Assembly (NCBI GenBank): GCA_963639765.1
Contig: CAVHXA010000002.1
Span: forward strand, 1 to 64,000
Source: CAVHXA01 sp963639765
Lineage (GTDB): Bacteria; Bacillota; Clostridia; Oscillospirales; Oscillospiraceae
Reading direction: 5' to 3'
DNA: 64,000 nt
Each line of letters starts with the position of its first letter. The stretch's first letter is position 1. A model generated the notes under the pieces. It searched no databases and was not told where the DNA came from. It saw only the letters and a program-made list of their open reading frames with translations. Positions 8,869-15,463 of the stretch are shown here, piece after piece. Position numbers and translations under genes: made by a program.

Positions 8869-8927
8869 CCGGTCGGCAGTACTGCCGCCGGAATTTGAAT
8901 TTCAACAGGTTATGCCCCTGCGGGGCA
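8869..8927 (-). other. Two intercistronic hairpins
   Basis: Between the 65-aa gene and the Nudix-like gene, two inverted repeats stand side by side: CCGG-CGGCAG/CTGCCG-CCGG (8869-8891) and TGCCCC/GGGGCA with a 3-base loop (8913-8927). Neither has a T-run on the minus strand, so they look like mRNA processing or stability elements that could set different levels for upstream and downstream genes. Confidence 0.5.
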
Positions 8928-8930
8928 GTG

Positions 8931-9128
8931 TTACAGAGTGTATTGGTGTTCCTCCGGCACATAGCCTTCAGCCTGCAGCTGAGCGCCGACTCGCTCGCGA
9001 AACTGGCGAACCGTTTCCTGCCACACATCGCGATCTATTCTGCGAACCTCTACACCGTCTTCTCTGATGCTGGCCCACTCGGTAAATCCGCGGCGGGTAC
9101 TGCGAACCTGAAAGCAATAGGTCTTCAT
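8931..9128 (-). CDS. Uncharacterised 65-aa protein of the transhydroxylase operon
   Basis: Start MKTYCFQVRST with GGAAGGA upstream. It appears to be a two- or three-stranded sheet followed by an amphipathic helix (VWQETVRQFRERVGAQL). No Cys-rich, membrane or DNA-binding motif. Spaced 80 bases from the next gene by hairpins. Function unknown; co-transcription with the molybdoenzyme is the only clue. Confidence 0.6.
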   Translation of the reverse strand: MKTYCFQVRSTRRGFTEWASIREDGVEVRRIDRDVWQETVRQFRERVGAQLQAEGYVPEEHQYTL

Positions 9129-9251
9129 GCGAATCCTTCCTTTCTGCCATCAATTTGCTGCCGGAGCGGCAGCAGTCTGTCGTGTGGTACAGGCTCCCGC
9201 ACACTGCTGCTTTCGGTGATTGGCCGCCCGTTCCTGCTGTTTTTCAACTCG

Positions 9252-9698
9252 TTATATATCTTTATCTGCCGGTGCCTCAGCGGTTTGCCCGGTCTGTTCA
9301 TAGGGAGCCATGAAATCAATCGGCTCGGTCTTCAGCTGGCCGGTGCTGTCAAGATAATCACAGATACCGCGCTCGGCGGCAACCATCACACCCATCAGAT
9401 CCATTTCCGGCTCATAGATAAGCTCAAAAAGGCTGTCAGCTGCAGAATCAAGATTTTTTAGCATGGCCCGACTATGCTCATCGCGCACAAAGCTTTTGCG
9501 CCTGCCCTCTTCGGCGTCGATTTTGTGGATCAGGCAATGATAGCTTTGGTTTCGCGCAAGCACATACATGATCTCATCGCCGGAAACTACCGCTGCCATG
9601 CCTCCCCGGTCTATACAGTCAAGCAGCTGCTGTCCGTTTTTTTCGATTGGCCGTACGCCAACAGTATTCCTGGGGGGAGACGGGGACGAGTCTGCCAT
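9252..9698 (-). CDS. Uncharacterised 148-aa protein, first gene of the transhydroxylase operon
   Basis: Starts MADSSPSPPRNTVGV with AAGAGGA about 8 bases upstream. Soluble and acidic; the core (QQLLDCIDRGGMAAVVSGDEIMYVLAR) looks like an alpha/beta domain and the tail (GQTAEAPADKDI) is disordered. I do not recognise the family. It follows the divergent promoter region directly, so it is the first translated product of the operon. The 123 bases to the next gene contain a small GCTGCC/GGCAGC hairpin near 9160. Confidence 0.75.
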   Translation of the reverse strand: MADSSPSPPRNTVGVRPIEKNGQQLLDCIDRGGMAAVVSGDEIMYVLARNQSYHCLIHKIDAEEGRRKSFVRDEHSRAMLKNLDSAADSLFELIYEPEMDLMGVMVAAERGICDYLDSTGQLKTEPIDFMAPYEQTGQTAEAPADKDI

Positions 9699-9731
9699 GT
9701 TTTAATCCTCTTTTCGGGTTGAATTGTGTTT

Positions 9732-9760
9732 ATTATTGCATCAATGATAAAGATTGTCAA
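9732..9760 (-). promoter_or_regulatory. Promoter of the transhydroxylase operon
   Basis: On the minus strand TTGACA (9760-9755), 17-base spacer and AATAAT (9737-9732). An imperfect palindrome TTATTGCATCAATGATAA overlaps spacer and -10, fitting a T-N11-A LysR-type operator. The divergent lysR promoter is about 70 bases away. Confidence 0.6.
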
Positions 9761-9827
9761 TGAAGAAGAATCCGAATTTTACCTCACCGCGACTGATGCA
9801 GATATGGTAACAAAAACTGCAATCGTA

Positions 9828-9856
9828 TTGACTTTTTCATCAGTTTGTCATAGAAT
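9828..9856 (+). promoter_or_regulatory. Promoter of the divergent lysR gene
   Basis: TTGACT (9828-9833), 17-base spacer and TAGAAT (9851-9856). The implied leader is about 245 bases, unusually long for a LysR gene; I see no riboswitch in it. Confidence 0.55.
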
Positions 9857-10105
9857 ACACCATCGAGACAGCACTGCAGAATTCGGCAGGAGCGTTTATT
9901 TTCGAATTGAGAAAAAGACTGCGGCTGTTCTCCGCGTATGGCGTGCCCTGATAACAATGCGTCGGTGAAAAAACCGCAAAGTGCCGCAGCAGAGACCAGC
10001 TGTGCAGCGTTGCCTTGCGTCTGTTTCTGTGCAGCACAGAAGGCTTTTGCATGCTGCGGTACCGCCCGGGTCAGACATTTCAAAACACAAGCGAGGAGAC
10101 GAACC

Positions 10106-10993
10106 ATGGAGATTGCACAGCTGAAGAGCTTTGCCGCTCTGGCAGAAATTCTGAACTTTCGCCATACTGCCCGGAATCTGGGCCTGAGCCAGTCCACTGT
10201 CAGTCGGCAGATCAGTGAGCTCGAACAGAGTCTGGGCATACAGCTGTTTGATCGCAGCAGCCGGCGCGTTGCGCTCACTGCCGGGGGCGCAGCTCTTCTG
10301 CCATATGCGCTGGACATTCTCGGCACCGTGCGCAGTGCCGAACAGGTCGTTCAACGCTTTCGCAGCGGAGTTGCCGGACACCTGAACATCTCTGCGCTGG
10401 CCACCTGCGGTACGGTAGTTACCCGTGCGCTGGATGCCTTTTTTCACATGCATCCGGATACGATTGTAGATGTGTCGCTGCAGACCGCCGCAGGGCAAAA
10501 GACGGCCCTGGCCGAAAATCGCTTTGATCTGTATTTCATCGGCATCGGCATGCTGCCCGAAAACGACACCTGGAGCTGGCAGCGCACCCATCAGGATACG
10601 CTGTCGGTCGTAGTTCGCAAGGGTCATCCGGCTGCAGGCCGGCCTCTGGATTTTACCGCCCTGAAGGACGAGCGGTTTATCATTTCGCAGGAGCTTTATA
10701 ATGCAGACCTGTATCAGCAGATTATCGCCGTCTGTGCGGCACACGATTATGTTCCCAACATCATGAACCGCTATGACAAGCTTGAGTCGGTCCTGCTCGC
10801 CGTTGGCGCAGGATTGGGCATTTCCATTCTTCCGACAGCGCTGACTACCATGCTCTTTGCCGACAAGGTAGATGCCATTCCCATCATGGACACGGATACC
10901 CGCAGAACCTACATTGCCGCCTGGCGCAAAACCAACCGGAATCCGGCTGTCCCCCTGTTTTTAGAGTGTCTTCGTTCCGAAACCAAAAACTGA
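10106..10993 (+). CDS. LysR-family transcriptional regulator
   Basis: 295 aa. The N-terminal winged helix-turn-helix (MEIAQLKSFAALAEILNFRH, then LGLSQSTVSRQISELEQ and LFDRSSRRVALTAGG) is classic LysR. The rest, from about residue 90, is the periplasmic-binding-protein-like effector domain (LNISALATCGTV, LYFIGIGML, GAGLGISILPT). GAGGAG lies 8 bases before the ATG. It is transcribed divergently from the transhydroxylase operon with both promoters in the shared region, the standard arrangement for a LysR activator responding to a pathway substrate. The likely effector is an aromatic compound, by inference. Confidence 0.93.
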   Translation: MEIAQLKSFAALAEILNFRHTARNLGLSQSTVSRQISELEQSLGIQLFDRSSRRVALTAGGAALLPYALDILGTVRSAEQVVQRFRSGVAGHLNISALATCGTVVTRALDAFFHMHPDTIVDVSLQTAAGQKTALAENRFDLYFIGIGMLPENDTWSWQRTHQDTLSVVVRKGHPAAGRPLDFTALKDERFIISQELYNADLYQQIIAVCAAHDYVPNIMNRYDKLESVLLAVGAGLGISILPTALTTMLFADKVDAIPIMDTDTRRTYIAAWRKTNRNPAVPLFLECLRSETKN

Positions 10994-11098
10994 ATTCCGC
11001 GCTTCTTTTCAAGCATCCCTGTCGGGTGACTCAGCCGCCTGCAGCTCTTCATGCGGCGGTCCGCGAAAAAGGGTTTCTTTCGCATCAGAGCGGGATTT

Positions 11099-12064
11099 TC
11101 ATCGGAAATAATACGGAAATGTCGGCAAACTCACGCCGATGGAGTTGAATTTGTTAATGGGGTTGAGCACCTCCTCGGTGCGGGTTACGCGGCCATATTC
11201 ATCAAAATGAAGAATATAGAAATACCGATTGCGATAGTGTGCTCCGGTTGTGTGGTTTCCGACCCAGTCGACCAGTCCGTCACACATGAATTCGGCAAAA
11301 TATACATGCGGATCGTCGGTCTGCCACCATCGTCCCTCGGGAGCAAAATCGAGTGTATGGCAGCTTACGGCAGTCCAGCCGTTTACATAGGGCAGTTCCT
11401 GCTCTGTATAGCTCTCACGCATTTCTGGAGGAAGAAACCACACGACGCTTTGCGCATCCGGCGCTGTGAAAGACATATCCACGCCGGCCTGAAAATAGTC
11501 TGCCTGCCTGTGAAGCTCCAGATTGCTCAGAATGCGGCGCTGCGCAGCCTGTGGGTCGTGCGTTGGGGTTGGTATCTCATATGGCTCTCCGTCGGCTTCA
11601 TAGGCCAGCTGTGCCATGATGCGCGCATCAGCCAGGTCCATTCGAAAAATGGGAATCTCAAGATTGGCGGCTTTCAGAAAACTCAACGGATTCCACATCG
11701 ATCTGAGATAACGAATTTTCCCCTCGTGCAGTTCAAGCCTTGTGAAGATACGGCTTTTGAAGGTACCCGGCTCCCAGCCCCAATGGACGTCTGCGCTGAC
11801 CTCGCGAATCAGCCAGAATACATCCGGATCCGGGGTTCCATACAGCGAAACAGGCTCTGAATGATAGTCGGACACCGTACGGCCAAGATAACGCAGATAC
11901 AGTCGTGTGTCGAAGGCATCCATGCTCTGCGGCATGCCGGGAGGAGCATTTGGAAAATCCATCGTGGCTCCGTCCGCAAAGAGCTCTTCGGCAAGCTCCG
12001 GCAGCCAGAACGCCTCGGCGGCATAGCGAGCGGCCAACGTGCGGTTTTGTTCTTTATATGTCAT
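11099..12064 (-). CDS. Tandem PhzA/PhzB-like (SnoaL/NTF2-fold) protein
   Basis: 321 aa with two copies of a PhzA/PhzB-like domain. Copy 1 ends DPDVFWLIREVSADVHWGW then LELHEGKIRYLRSMWNPL; copy 2 ends DPHVYFAEFMCDGLVDW then LHFDEYGRVTRTEEVLNPI. Both match the pattern D-P-x-x-F/Y-W ... G-x-I/V ... NP of phenazine-type PhzB proteins. I chose the ATG at 12064 because AGGAGGA lies 7 bases before it; an upstream in-frame start at 12136 has no ribosome site. Members of this fold act on small aromatic or polyketide substrates. It is convergent with lysR and next to the transhydroxylase operon, so it may process the same substrate; unproven. Confidence 0.78.
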   Translation of the reverse strand: MTYKEQNRTLAARYAAEAFWLPELAEELFADGATMDFPNAPPGMPQSMDAFDTRLYLRYLGRTVSDYHSEPVSLYGTPDPDVFWLIREVSADVHWGWEPGTFKSRIFTRLELHEGKIRYLRSMWNPLSFLKAANLEIPIFRMDLADARIMAQLAYEADGEPYEIPTPTHDPQAAQRRILSNLELHRQADYFQAGVDMSFTAPDAQSVVWFLPPEMRESYTEQELPYVNGWTAVSCHTLDFAPEGRWWQTDDPHVYFAEFMCDGLVDWVGNHTTGAHYRNRYFYILHFDEYGRVTRTEEVLNPINKFNSIGVSLPTFPYYFR

Positions 12065-12257
12065 GTGCTGTCCTCCTGAATGTGGTTTCGGCAGCTCCGT
12101 ACATCGCACCAGAATCTGCTTTTCAGGCAATGTCATACAAATCTGCGCGAGATCCTGCCATGAATCCGGACACCGCGGCCTCTTTGATTCGTCAAATCTG
12201 TTTTTAATTTCTCAAATTTTGCAAAACTGCATCCGAGCTTCCTGCTCCTGTCCTTTC

Positions 12258-12286
12258 ATCCTAGCATATTCCGTCCGGTCCTGCAA
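12258..12286 (-). promoter_or_regulatory. Promoter of the PhzA/B-like gene
   Basis: Minus strand TTGCAG (12286-12281), 17-base spacer and TAGGAT (12263-12258). It gives a leader of about 185 bases. Confidence 0.5.
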
Positions 12287-12298
12287 GCGGTTTTCCTC

Positions 12299-12327
12299 TT
12301 GACATCGCGCAAAGTCAGACGTATGAT
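12299..12327 (+). promoter_or_regulatory. Promoter of the TPP riboswitch/thiT transcript
   Basis: TTGACA (12299-12304), 17-base spacer and TATGAT (12322-12327). Predicted transcription start is about 10 bases before the riboswitch. Confidence 0.65.
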
Positions 12328-12342
12328 TGCTCTGTATAATTC

Positions 12343-12443
12343 AGTCTTCGGGGTGCCGGGGCTATGCCCGGCTGAGATGAGGCGGATTGCACCCTCAAAC
12401 CCGCAAACCTGATCCGGACAATGCCGGCGTAGGGAAAGATGGC
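12343..12443 (+). ncRNA. TPP (THI element) riboswitch
   Basis: Contains the conserved THI-box segments in order: CTTCGGGGTGCC, GGCTGAGATGAGG, ACCCTCAAACCCGCAAACC, TGATCCGGACAATGCCGGCG and TAGGGAAAGATGGC. Binds thiamine pyrophosphate and should switch off the downstream thiamine transporter component when TPP is plentiful. Confidence 0.95.
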
Positions 12444-12481
12444 AGGCGCACGCCCGATTCTGTTACCATTGCCGGCAGAAT

Positions 12482-12516
12482 GGGGCTGTTTTTATCCCCT
12501 CCGGAAAAAATGGAGG
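12482..12516 (+). promoter_or_regulatory. Riboswitch expression platform hiding the thiT ribosome site
   Basis: CCTCC (12498-12502) can pair with the Shine-Dalgarno GGAGG (12512-12516), while GGGG (12482-12485) can pair with the overlapping CCCC (12496-12499). The two pairings exclude each other, which fits translational control by a sequestor and anti-sequestor. No U-run terminator is obvious between aptamer and gene. Confidence 0.55.
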
Positions 12517-12523
12517 TATGATG

Positions 12524-13069
12524 ATGAATCAGAATAATCGCCTGTGGGCCATGGTTGAGGGTGCGATTATGATCGGCCTGGCTGTTGTGCTCAGCTTTCT
12601 GGAACTGGACCTGTGGGCCAACGGCGGCTCACTGAGTCTTACAATGCTTCCGCTCGTAGTCTATTCTCTGCGGCGCGGCGGCTGGTGGGGGATGGGAGCC
12701 GGTCTGATCTTCGGCACCATCAAATGCATTCTCAGCGGAGCATTGGGCTGGGGCTGGGCTTCGATTCTGCTTGACTACAGTCTGGCCTATATGGCTGTTG
12801 GAGCAGGCGGATTTTTTTGTCGATTCGGTCCGGCAGCAGTCACGCTTGTCGGTTGTCTCTGCCGCTTTGCCGTCCACTATCTCAGCGGCGTGACCATTTA
12901 TGCCGTAAGTCTGTCCGACCCGGGCAGCATATTTGGCCTGGATTTTGTCTCGGCACCTCTGTTCTCTCTTGTATATAACGGGTCCTATATGCTGGTCAAT
13001 ACACTGGCTGTTCTGGTTGTCGTACTGCTCCTGCGCAAGCCGCTGGAAAAGTATTTCAGGCCCGTATGA
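12524..13069 (+). CDS. thiT: ECF-type thiamine transporter S component
   Basis: Integral membrane protein of about 181 aa with six hydrophobic helices that binds thiamine and works with a shared ECF energising module, not present here. The sequence (LSFLELDLWANGGSLSLTMLP, SILLDYSLAYMAVGAG, CRFAVHYLSGV) matches ThiT, including the acidic and aromatic residues around the binding pocket. Three ATGs stand in a row (12518, 12521, 12524); the last has the best spacing (7) from GGAGG. The TPP riboswitch just upstream supports the substrate. Confidence 0.93.
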   Translation: MNQNNRLWAMVEGAIMIGLAVVLSFLELDLWANGGSLSLTMLPLVVYSLRRGGWWGMGAGLIFGTIKCILSGALGWGWASILLDYSLAYMAVGAGGFFCRFGPAAVTLVGCLCRFAVHYLSGVTIYAVSLSDPGSIFGLDFVSAPLFSLVYNGSYMLVNTLAVLVVVLLLRKPLEKYFRPV

Positions 13070-13139
13070 TGCATATTTCTTCAGACTGACCCATGCAATC
13101 GGCAGGAAAGCCTGGAGATTTTTCATCCGTTGCCCTAAT

Positions 13140-13190
13140 ATTTCAGCGGGAGAATCACAGTTTTTCGTGATCTCTCCCGCTTTCGTTTTT
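13140..13190. repeat. Palindromic terminator repeat, copy 1
   Basis: ATTTC flank, then stem AGCGGGAGAATCAC (13145-13158), loop AGTTTTTC and GTGATCTCTCCCGCT (13167-13181), followed by TTCGTTTTT. It lies between the converging thiT and BMP-like genes and can terminate both. One of five related copies in the window. Confidence 0.85.
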
Positions 13191-13238
13191 ATGCAGGGAT
13201 ACATCTGCCGGAATCGTGCCCGGCGGTGCATCCCTTTT

Positions 13239-15173
13239 TTATTTTCCTTCGATAACCTCGACCACTGCTTCATGATACCATGTCATATTCTGGATCTCGA
13301 GCAGATCCATGGTATCGCCCTTATCCAGGCGGATATTGCGGTCCCGATCAACCACAGGCCCCTCAAACGGACGAATCCTTCCTCCGATGAGCATCTCTCG
13401 GAAGATTTTCATCAGCCTTGTTGCGTTGTGCCCCATAAAAGCATCCACACCATACACATCAAACAGGCCCGTGTCAATTCCCCAGCCAAAATGCAGTGAG
13501 GCATCCTCTCCGCTGTGGGAGATATCCAGAATGGAGCTTTTGGTGTTAAAGCAGTCTTCCACCATTTGTGTATAGACCACTGACCAGTCCAAGGCCAGTG
13601 CGCCGATCGCTTCTTTTGGGTGACCGGTACGCAGATCCAGCATATACAGCTGCGCCCATACTCCCGGAAATCCCTTTCGAACCAGAGGCGTGTTCATCTG
13701 GTGCTGGCAAAAGGCCATATCGGCGCCGCGCATTGCCATTTCTCGCCGGGCTGTAATATGGTCAATCTCGGGAGCGTTCGCCCGGGCCATGCGATAGTTG
13801 ATAATCTGGACCCGGGGATTGACAAGCTGTGCGCCCAGGGCAAAAGCGTTGAGATTTTGTGTGTTGTCGCGATGAAAGCGCGCCGGTGTCATGTAACCTA
13901 CCACATCTGTGCAGGTCATCGATCCTGCCAGAATGCCCGTAAGCCAGGCTGCCTCATGCAGCCGCGGAAAATAGGTCATCACATTGTGGTTTGGCTTGGC
14001 GCCGTCGCAGCACAAAATAGCGGTTTCCGGGTGCTCGAGGCTCAGGCGCAGCAGGCAGCCGGACATGTTTGGGCTGGTGGCAAACAACAGATCGGGTTTT
14101 GTATCGAGCAGTTCGTCGATAACCTGATAGCATGCATCACCCACGGGAACGTCATAGCGTGTGACCACCTCGATTTTGCTGCCCAGCTTCTGTTCGAGGC
14201 GTCGTCTTGCCAGATCGTGCGTGTTGGTCCACAGAGACTTTTCGGGTGTAGACTCAAAAGCAAAGGCCACACGCAGACTCTGCCGCCGCTTTGAAAACAG
14301 GCCAAGCGGAGCCTTTTCTGCATTTGGCTTCATTTCGACGGCATTTACAGCTGTTTCGCCAAGAGCTGTGAGGCTCAGCAGCTTGAACTGGACTTCGCAG
14401 GATTTTACTCTGGTCTGCAACAGCTCGGCACCGCAATCGGGGGAAAAGCCGTAGATATCAAGATACTGCCCATAGGCATCTCCTGTGGTGATCGGGATGG
14501 AAGCAAAGCCTGCTGCCTTGTATACGCGGCGAAAATCTGCATAGTCCGACCGCATCGCATCTGCAACGGTGCGATTGTCACCTTTGCCGTCTCTGGCAAT
14601 ACACCAGGCCCGCACACGCTCAACGATGGATGTAAAGGTGCCCTCGTGCGAAAACCAGAGGTTGTCAAATACCTCGCGGCGGTCGAAGTCCAGAAACTCA
14701 TAATAAATACACACCGCATGGTTGCTTTCGTCGCGTCGGGGAATAATGCGTGTTACCTTGGCATAGGCCGACACAGCCCCGCAATAGCGCAGCACGCTTA
14801 CACGCTTATTTCCTTCTTGTACAAAATAACGGTTGATATATTCATAAACCTTAATCGGCTCGCGGATTCCCTCTTCGATGTGTGAGGCATAGAGCTTGCA
14901 CCATTTGGCTCCAAACTCGGTGTTTTCCGCCAGCAGGGGCATGAAGTTTCCTGCAAATGCATTGGACCGTGCGTTGGTCCTTGTCCCGATGATTTTTGAT
15001 ATGGGAATCTCCCGCAGCCCCAGATTTACCTCGCCTACCAGATCGGAATCCCGGACACGATCATCCAAAACAGGCAGATAGCCCTTAAAATCATTTTTTG
15101 CATGATCAGAAAGAAATTTTCTGCCCATGCTTCTCGCCGCTTTATAGGCTGAGGACGCTTCATTTCCGGCCAT
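13239..15173 (-). CDS. Cytoplasmic ParB-like / BMP-family fusion protein
   Basis: 644 aa without signal peptide or lipobox (starts MAGNEASSAYKAARSMG). Residues about 50-150 resemble a ParB/Srx-like domain (REIPISKIIGTRTNARSN, then EPIKVYEYINRYFVQEGNKR). Residues about 300-640 resemble the BMP/PnrA nucleoside-binding family (LRVAFAFESTPEKSLWTN, KPDLLFATSPNMSG, WLTGILAGSMTCTDVVGYM). BMP proteins are normally exported lipoproteins of ABC importers; here the domain must work inside the cell, probably as a ligand sensor. No transporter genes are adjacent. The role is unknown. Related fusions exist in Clostridia as far as I recall, but I cannot verify this here. Confidence 0.78.
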   Translation of the reverse strand: MAGNEASSAYKAARSMGRKFLSDHAKNDFKGYLPVLDDRVRDSDLVGEVNLGLREIPISKIIGTRTNARSNAFAGNFMPLLAENTEFGAKWCKLYASHIEEGIREPIKVYEYINRYFVQEGNKRVSVLRYCGAVSAYAKVTRIIPRRDESNHAVCIYYEFLDFDRREVFDNLWFSHEGTFTSIVERVRAWCIARDGKGDNRTVADAMRSDYADFRRVYKAAGFASIPITTGDAYGQYLDIYGFSPDCGAELLQTRVKSCEVQFKLLSLTALGETAVNAVEMKPNAEKAPLGLFSKRRQSLRVAFAFESTPEKSLWTNTHDLARRRLEQKLGSKIEVVTRYDVPVGDACYQVIDELLDTKPDLLFATSPNMSGCLLRLSLEHPETAILCCDGAKPNHNVMTYFPRLHEAAWLTGILAGSMTCTDVVGYMTPARFHRDNTQNLNAFALGAQLVNPRVQIINYRMARANAPEIDHITARREMAMRGADMAFCQHQMNTPLVRKGFPGVWAQLYMLDLRTGHPKEAIGALALDWSVVYTQMVEDCFNTKSSILDISHSGEDASLHFGWGIDTGLFDVYGVDAFMGHNATRLMKIFREMLIGGRIRPFEGPVVDRDRNIRLDKGDTMDLLEIQNMTWYHEAVVEVIEGK

Positions 15174-15370
15174 GGTTCCACCCCTTTGCTGTGTTTTTTC
15201 TACAGTATATCACGGTGCCGGTCGATTGTGAAGTATACAGTTTTATATTCCCCGCACCCTTTGGAATCGGCTCTCTGTTTTCCCGCCTTCGATTTTTCAG
15301 GCAGGCTGCAAAAAGAGTCCGCTTCAAAGACCGTCTTTTCCGGGTCTGTCTCCGGCAAAGAAACAAAGGC

Positions 15371-15411
15371 AGCGGGAGAATCCCGAAAAGATCCGATTCC
15401 CCCGCTGAAAT
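15371..15411 (-). repeat. Palindromic terminator repeat, copy 2 (inverted)
   Basis: AGCGGGAGAATC (15371-15382) pairs 11 of 12 with GATTCCCCCGCT (15395-15406); the ATTTC flank is on the minus-strand 5' side (15411-15407). On the minus strand it is followed by TTTGTTTCTTTG and lies 50 bases after the glutamine synthetase stop, so it is that gene's terminator. Confidence 0.75.
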
Positions 15412-15463
15412 GCAGCTTGAATTTCAGGCGATCTGTTTTTCAGTGTATCCGGACAAGGCGAAA

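Noticed and set aside
9125..9319. 64-codon minus-strand frame ending with ATGA overlap on the 65-aa gene
   Set aside because: It starts inside the 148-aa gene, has no ribosome site for a start in the gap, and its Arg/Pro-rich sequence looks like a frame shadow. The ATGA overlap is tempting but not enough.
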